Assembly: GCA_030698375.1 (NCBI GenBank)
Contig: JAUYLL010000084.1
Coordinates: 1 to 47,347 of the forward strand
Length of the DNA: 47,347 nt
Direction: 5' to 3'
Source of the DNA: Nocardioides sp.
GTDB taxonomy: Bacteria > Actinomycetota > Actinomycetes > Propionibacteriales > Nocardioidaceae
Shown: piece after piece, positions 43,558-47,347 of the stretch
Position numbering within the stretch: position 1 is the stretch's first letter
Layout: each line of letters starts with the position of its first letter
Translations under genes and position numbers: made by a program
Notes under the pieces: model-generated
Seen by the model: only the letters and a program-made list of their open reading frames with translations
Told to the model about the DNA's origin: nothing
The model's database searches: none

Positions 43558-44109
43558 TCACACCGTCAGCAGCGCGGTGAGCGGGAGGTCCCCCGCGGTT
43601 GCCCGGCCGGGCAGGAACGACAGCTCCATCAGCACCGCGACCGCGTGCACGTCGGCACCGCAGCGCCGGACGAGCTCGGCGGTGGCGGCGACGGTCCCTC
43701 CGGTCGCCAGCACGTCGTCGATGACCAGCACCCGGTCACCGGTGGCGACGGCGTCCTGGTGGATCTCCAGCGTCGAGGATCCGTACTCGAGGTCGTAGGA
43801 GATCGTGTGCCTCGCGGCCGGGAGCTTGCCGGGCTTGCGCACCGGCACGAACCCGACCCCGAGGGCCAGCGCGACCGGGGCGCCGAGCAGGAACCCGCGG
43901 GCCTCCATGCCGACCACGCGGTCCACCACGGTGGCACCGGCGGCGTCACGCCCGGCGGCCGCGAGCGCCTCGACGACCTCGCCGAACGCGAGGGGGTCGG
44001 CCAGGACCGGCGTGATGTCCTTGAATAGCACACCGGGCTCGGGGAAGTCGGGGATGTCACGGACCAGCCGCTCCAGCGCCGCGACGGCGCGTGTCGTGGT
44101 GTCGATCAC
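43558..44109 (-). CDS. apt: Adenine phosphoribosyltransferase
   Basis: Purine salvage enzyme converting adenine and PRPP to AMP. The 183-residue product has the PRPP motif [16 protein letters not shown], the [15 protein letters not shown] block near the N-terminus and [15 protein letters not shown]. The start is GTG in a GTGA overlap with yajC. In related genomes secD and secF lie between yajC and apt; here there is no space for them. Linkage to relA is conserved. Confidence 0.96.
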   Translation of the reverse strand: MIDTTTRAVAALERLVRDIPDFPEPGVLFKDITPVLADPLAFGEVVEALAAAGRDAAGATVVDRVVGMEARGFLLGAPVALALGVGFVPVRKPGKLPAARHTISYDLEYGSSTLEIHQDAVATGDRVLVIDDVLATGGTVAATAELVRRCGADVHAVAVLMELSFLPGRATAGDLPLTALLTV

Positions 44110-44426
44110 GCGTCGGGGCCCGGAGCGGGTCCGCTCCCGGGAGCGCCCGGCTCCTCGGCCCCGTCGAGCACGCGGACGACGGCCTGGCGGGCGATCTTCA
44201 CCTCGGTCGCCGGCGCGATCTCGACCCAGGCGACGTCCGGCTCGTGGTCGTCGAGGCGCGTGACGCGGCCGAAGAAGCCCGACGCCAGCATGACCTCGGA
44301 GCCCACCGACAGGGAGGACTGCAGGGACTTCATCTCCTGGGCGCGCTTGCGCTGCGGGCGGATGAGCAGGAACCAGAAGACCAAGATGATGAGGGCAAAC
44401 GGAAACAGTGACGCGAGGGCTTCCAC
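44106..44426 (-). CDS. yajC: Preprotein translocase accessory subunit YajC
   Basis: Single-pass membrane protein that associates with SecDF/YidC. The 106-residue product has the transmembrane helix at about residues 6-22 (SLFPFALIILVFWFLLI), then the signature RPQRKRAQEMKSLQSSL and GSEVMLASGFFGRV. The start is GTG. It is followed directly by apt with a 4-bp overlap; the usual partners secD and secF are missing from this locus. Confidence 0.94.
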   Translation of the reverse strand: MEALASLFPFALIILVFWFLLIRPQRKRAQEMKSLQSSLSVGSEVMLASGFFGRVTRLDDHEPDVAWVEIAPATEVKIARQAVVRVLDGAEEPGAPGSGPAPGPDA

Positions 44427-44460
44427 GAGCGACCTTCCACACGGGGGACGGGACCGACTG

Positions 44461-44466
44461 AGTCTA
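44461..44466 (-). promoter_or_regulatory. Candidate -10 box of yajC-apt
   Basis: The minus strand reads TAGACT in the 78-bp gap between ruvB and yajC, predicting a leader of about 27 nt. It is the same hexamer as at relA, efp and def. No clear -35. Confidence 0.4.
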
Positions 44467-44504
44467 GGCGTCCTCGCGCGCGGTACGGCGGCCCGGGTCG
44501 GTGG

Positions 44505-45629
44505 TCAGTCCTCCTCGAACAGCGGGGCGTCCACCCCGCCGCCGAACGCGGCGTCGGCGGGGACCGGCAGACCGAGGTGGGTCCAAGCGGCCGCGGTCGC
44601 CACCCGGCCGCGCGGCGTACGGGCCAGCAGGCCCGAGCGGACCAGGAACGGCTCGGCCACCTCCTCGACGGTCTCGCGCTCCTCCCCCACGGCCACCGCG
44701 AGCGTGCTCGCACCCACCGGCCCGCCCCCGAAGCGACGGCACAGGGCATCGAGGACAGCCCGGTCGAGGCGGTCGAGACCGGACTCGTCGACCTCGTAGA
44801 GGTCGAGTGCGGCCCGGGCCAGCGGCAGCGTCACCACCCCGTCGGCGCGCACCTGCGCATAGTCGCGCACCCGGCGCAGCAGCCGGTTGGCGATGCGGGG
44901 GGTGCCCCGCGAGCGCGAGGCGATCTCGGCCCCGCCGTCGTCGGTGAGGGTGACCTCGAGCAGACGCGCGGAGCGGCGCACGATCCGCTCGAGATCGGCG
45001 GTCGCGTAGAACTCGAGATGGCCGGTGAAGCCGAAGCGGTCGCGCAGCGGACCCGGGAGCAGGCCGGCGCGGGTGGTGGCACCGACGAGGGTGAAGGCCG
45101 GGATCTCCAGCGGGATCGCGGTGGCTCCGGGCCCCTTGCCGATGACGACGTCGACACGGAAGTCCTCCATGGCGACGTAGAGCATCTCCTCGGCGGGCCG
45201 CGACATCCGGTGGATCTCGTCGACGAAGAGGACGTCACCCTCCTGCAGCCCCGAGAGGATCGCGGCCAGGTCGCCGGCGTGTGTGATGGCCGGGCCGGAG
45301 GTGAGCCTCAGGGGCGTGCTCATCTCGGCGGCGATGATCATGGCCAACGTCGTCTTCCCGAGACCGGGAGGGCCGGAGAGCAGCACATGGTCCGGTGCGC
45401 GACCGCGCCCGCGGGCGGCCTCGAGGACCAGGGACAGTTGCTCGCGGACACGCTCCTGCCCGACGACCTCGTCGAGGGTGCGGGGCCGCAGTGCCGCCTC
45501 GACCGCGCGCTCGTCGCCTTCAGCCTCGGCCGCGGTCACCGTCCGTCGTTCGAGGTACGCCTCCTCGGCGGCGCTGAGGGCATCGCCCTCGGTGACCCCG
45601 GAGTAATGGCCATCGTCCATGGCACTCAT
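44505..45629 (-). CDS. ruvB: Holliday junction branch migration ATPase RuvB
   Basis: Hexameric AAA+ motor that drives branch migration with RuvA. The 374-residue product has Walker [16 protein letters not shown], Walker [13 protein letters not shown], sensor-1 [11 protein letters not shown] and arginine finger [14 protein letters not shown], then a C-terminal winged helix. An acidic N-terminal extension of about 50 residues precedes the conserved [17 protein letters not shown], somewhat longer than usual. The ATG (MSAMDDG) overlaps the ruvA stop as ATGA. Confidence 0.97.
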   Translation of the reverse strand: MSAMDDGHYSGVTEGDALSAAEEAYLERRTVTAAEAEGDERAVEAALRPRTLDEVVGQERVREQLSLVLEAARGRGRAPDHVLLSGPPGLGKTTLAMIIAAEMSTPLRLTSGPAITHAGDLAAILSGLQEGDVLFVDEIHRMSRPAEEMLYVAMEDFRVDVVIGKGPGATAIPLEIPAFTLVGATTRAGLLPGPLRDRFGFTGHLEFYATADLERIVRRSARLLEVTLTDDGGAEIASRSRGTPRIANRLLRRVRDYAQVRADGVVTLPLARAALDLYEVDESGLDRLDRAVLDALCRRFGGGPVGASTLAVAVGEERETVEEVAEPFLVRSGLLARTPRGRVATAAAWTHLGLPVPADAAFGGGVDAPLFEED

Positions 45630-46234
45630 GCCTTGCTCAGGCTGCGCAGCGCGGCGCGCAGCAGCGCGGCGACGTCGGGGGCGGGCATGGACTCGGCCTC
45701 GGGCTCCACGGCGCGGACCGCGCGCTCGGCCTCCTTCGTCGACCAGCCGAGCCCGACGAGACCGGCATGCACCTGGTCGGCCCAGGCAGCGCTGGGTGCG
45801 GGCCCTCCCCCGGCGGGGAGCTCCCCCGAGCCCGGCGCGCCGATCCGGTCCTTCAGCTCCAGGATGATCCGCTGGGCGCCCTTCTGGCCGATGCCCGGGA
45901 CGGTCGTCAGGGTCTTGACGTCCTCGCTGGCCACCGCGCGGCGGATCGCCTCGGGGCTCTGCACCGCAAGCATCGCCTGCGCCAGCTTCGGGCCTACGCC
46001 GGAGGCGGTCTGGACGAGCTCGAACATGGCCTTCTCGTCCGCGTCGAGGAAGCCGAAGAGCGTCAGCGACTCCTCGCGCACGATCAGGCTGCTCGGCAGC
46101 GTGGCCTCGGCACCGGGGCGGAGGGTGGCGAGGGTGCTGGGGGTGCAGTGCAGCTCGAGGCCGACCCCACCGACCTCGAGCACGGCCGAGTTCAGGGTGA
46201 CCTCGGCGACGCGGCCACGGACGAACGCGATCAC
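45626..46234 (-). CDS. ruvA: Holliday junction DNA helicase subunit RuvA
   Basis: Tetrameric junction-binding protein. The 202-residue product has the N-terminal OB fold ([20 protein letters not shown]), the two helix-hairpin-helix motifs ([31 protein letters not shown]) and the flexible linker and domain III that binds RuvB. The start is GTG in a GTGA overlap with ruvC. Confidence 0.97.
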   Translation of the reverse strand: MIAFVRGRVAEVTLNSAVLEVGGVGLELHCTPSTLATLRPGAEATLPSSLIVREESLTLFGFLDADEKAMFELVQTASGVGPKLAQAMLAVQSPEAIRRAVASEDVKTLTTVPGIGQKGAQRIILELKDRIGAPGSGELPAGGGPAPSAAWADQVHAGLVGLGWSTKEAERAVRAVEPEAESMPAPDVAALLRAALRSLSKA

Positions 46235-46782
46235 GGGCGGCTCCTCTCAACGGCGCGGGGGCGCTGCTGGGTACGGGCGGTGCGGACGGCGGCCTCGATG
46301 CGGGACTGGGCCCCGCCACGCCAGACGTGGCAGATCGCCAGCGCCAGCGCGTCGGCCGCGTCGGCCGGCTTGGGTGCGGCGTCGAGCCGAAGGATCCGGG
46401 TGACCATCGCGGCGACCTGGGCCTTGTCAGCGCGCCCGCTGCCGCTCACGGCGGCCTTGACCTCGCTGGGTGTGTGCAGCGCGACCGGCAGTCCACGACG
46501 GGCCGCGGCGACCATGACGACGCCGCTGGCCTGGGCCGTGCCCATGACGGTGCGCACGTTGTGCTGGCTGAAGACCCGCTCCACCGCGACCGCGTCGGGC
46601 CGGTGGGCGTCGAGCCACAGCTCGACCTCGGCCTCGATGACCCGCAGCCGCTCCGCGACGGGATCGTCGGGGGCCGAGCGGGCCACGCCGACGGCGACGA
46701 GCGAGAGCGGTCGGCCGACGGAGCCGTCGACCACACCCAGCCCGCACCGGGTCAGCCCCGGGTCGATGCCGAGCACGCGCAT
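46231..46782 (-). CDS. ruvC: Crossover junction endodeoxyribonuclease RuvC
   Basis: Resolves Holliday junctions. The 183-residue product has the catalytic acidic residues in [36 protein letters not shown] and the final [12 protein letters not shown]. The ATG is the only start that keeps the conserved N-terminus; a longer opening adds 31 non-conserved codons and would cross the SOS box. It begins the ruvCAB operon under a LexA box. The usual upstream neighbour yebC is replaced by an HNH endonuclease. Confidence 0.96.
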   Translation of the reverse strand: MRVLGIDPGLTRCGLGVVDGSVGRPLSLVAVGVARSAPDDPVAERLRVIEAEVELWLDAHRPDAVAVERVFSQHNVRTVMGTAQASGVVMVAAARRGLPVALHTPSEVKAAVSGSGRADKAQVAAMVTRILRLDAAPKPADAADALALAICHVWRGGAQSRIEAAVRTARTQQRPRAVERSRP

Positions 46783-46817
46783 GTCGCCTCCCGTGCCGCC
46801 GTACGACGACGCTCGTC

Positions 46818-46831
46818 CGAACAGGTGTTCG
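46818..46831 (-). promoter_or_regulatory. LexA (SOS) box of the ruvCAB operon
   Basis: CGAACAGGTGTTCG on the plus strand fits the Gram-positive/actinobacterial LexA consensus CGAACRNRYGTTCG at all 14 positions. It lies 36 bp before the ruvC ATG and just downstream of the -10, so LexA would block the transcription start. This predicts DNA-damage induction of ruvC, ruvA and ruvB. Confidence 0.88.
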
Positions 46832-46837
46832 CACGGA

Positions 46838-46843
46838 ACGTTA
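46838..46843 (-). promoter_or_regulatory. Candidate -10 box of ruvCAB
   Basis: The minus strand reads TAACGT (TANNNT) within GGATAACGTTCC, 6 bp upstream of the LexA box, so the transcription start falls inside the operator. The rest of the 168-bp gap 46783-46950 shows only GC-rich sequence. Confidence 0.45.
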
Positions 46844-46950
46844 TCCCGCCTGCACGCGCCGGGCGCGACCGACACGCCCCCGGGACGGACAGTGCCCTGA
46901 CTCGGCGCACGCCACCGGGCCCGCGCCAGGCGGGCCGCGGGGCGGGGCAG

Positions 46951-47347
46951 CTACGACTCGGCGGGCTCGAGCAGGTGGCGCGGGAGGGCGGGGTTGCCGT
47001 GCCGGTCGAGCCACTCATACAGGGGCCGCCCGTCGGTGTCCCAGCCGTCGCGGCGATACGTCCAGCCGGTCCAGGTCTTCAGGCGGTGGTGGCGCCTGCA
47101 GAGCGCGGCAAGGTTGGCCGGGGTGGTCTGCCCGGGTGGCCCGCCCTCGACATAGGGCTCGATGTGGTCGAGGTCCGATGAGCGAGCGTCGCGGGTGCAG
47201 TCGGGAAACACACACGTCCGGTCGCGCAGGACGACCTGCTCGCGCATCCACTCCGGCGGCAGCCGGCCGTCCACACCATCGGTGCGGGCCGTCTCGAGCA
47301 CGGGCCTCAGGGTGATGCCGTCGCGGGCGATCCCGCCGGGGCGGCTC
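46951..47347 (-). CDS. DUF222/13E12-type HNH endonuclease, C-terminal part (5' end outside window)
   Basis: The visible 131 residues carry an HNH nuclease domain: CVFPDCTRDARSSDLDHIEP, YVEGGPPGQTTPANLAALCR and RHHRLKTW, with two Cys pairs for a structural zinc and His/Asn catalytic residues. In Nocardioides-like genomes this C-terminus normally follows a DUF222 domain, in a multicopy family related to mycobacterial REP13E12 proteins; DUF222 itself is not visible here. It ends at a TAG, 168 bp before ruvC. Its role (mobile element remnant, defence or repair) is unknown. Confidence 0.82.
   Translation of the reverse strand, partial: SRPGGIARDGITLRPVLETARTDGVDGRLPPEWMREQVVLRDRTCVFPDCTRDARSSDLDHIEPYVEGGPPGQTTPANLAALCRRHHRLKTWTGWTYRRDGWDTDGRPLYEWLDRHGNPALPRHLLEPAES

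Overview
The window is a contiguous stretch of a very high-G+C actinobacterial chromosome. It shows frequent GTG starts, dense 1-8 bp gene overlaps, an actinobacterial integration host factor (mIHF), an actinobacterial PriA without helicase motifs and a DUF222/HNH endonuclease. Together these suggest Propionibacteriales, most likely Nocardioides or a close relative; this is inference from gene content and codon use. I see no tRNA, rRNA, CRISPR array, insertion sequence or prophage. No gene-free stretch exceeds 300 bp. Two genes are cut by the window edges: fmt at position 1 and the HNH endonuclease at 47347.

Region 1 (1-19308, minus strand; transcription runs from right to left) is a pyrimidine and core-maintenance supercluster: pyrR-pyrB-pyrC-carA-carB-pyrD(class 2)-pyrK-like-pyrDB-like-pyrF, a membrane-anchored protein, mihF-gmk-rpoZ-coaBC-metK, and priA-def-fmt. 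Almost every pyr junction is a 1 or 4 bp stop/start overlap. The leader of pyrR carries a PyrR-type RNA-binding loop next to the Shine-Dalgarno sequence, which suggests translational feedback by UMP/UTP. The oddest part is the pyrK-like/pyrDB-like pair wedged between an intact quinone-type pyrD and pyrF. Both keep the fold and the cofactor scaffold (four Fe-S cysteines in one, the FMN-phosphate loop in the other). They have lost the catalytic cysteine, the orotate-binding asparagines, the FAD RPxS motif and the NAD glycine loop.

Region 2 (19457-24510) is less conserved: an MFS transporter (+), a 2H phosphoesterase, a DUF1206 membrane protein with a possible 11-codon upstream ORF, nusB-efp, and a biosynthetic threonine dehydratase ilvA (+).

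Region 3 (24536-39633, minus strand) holds the shikimate genes aroE, aroC, aroK and aroB with a prepilin peptidase, mltG, ruvX and alaS, two small proteins of unknown function, rarA (with a Walker B Asp-to-Ala change), aspS-hisS and a metallo-beta-lactamase-fold hydrolase. aspS has a His at the position typical of non-discriminating AspRS.

Region 4 (39787-47347) holds a DUF349 protein (+), then relA, apt, yajC and ruvB-ruvA-ruvC (minus). A perfect LexA/SOS box lies at the ruvC promoter. secD and secF, which normally lie between yajC and apt in actinobacteria, are absent: yajC and apt overlap by 4 bp.

Promoters share a TAGRCT/TAGGGT-type -10 element. In several places it lies only 6-8 nt before the start codon (def, rarA, the 34297 gene), implying leaderless mRNAs. 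In two of these the TAG of the -10 is also the stop codon of the preceding gene.
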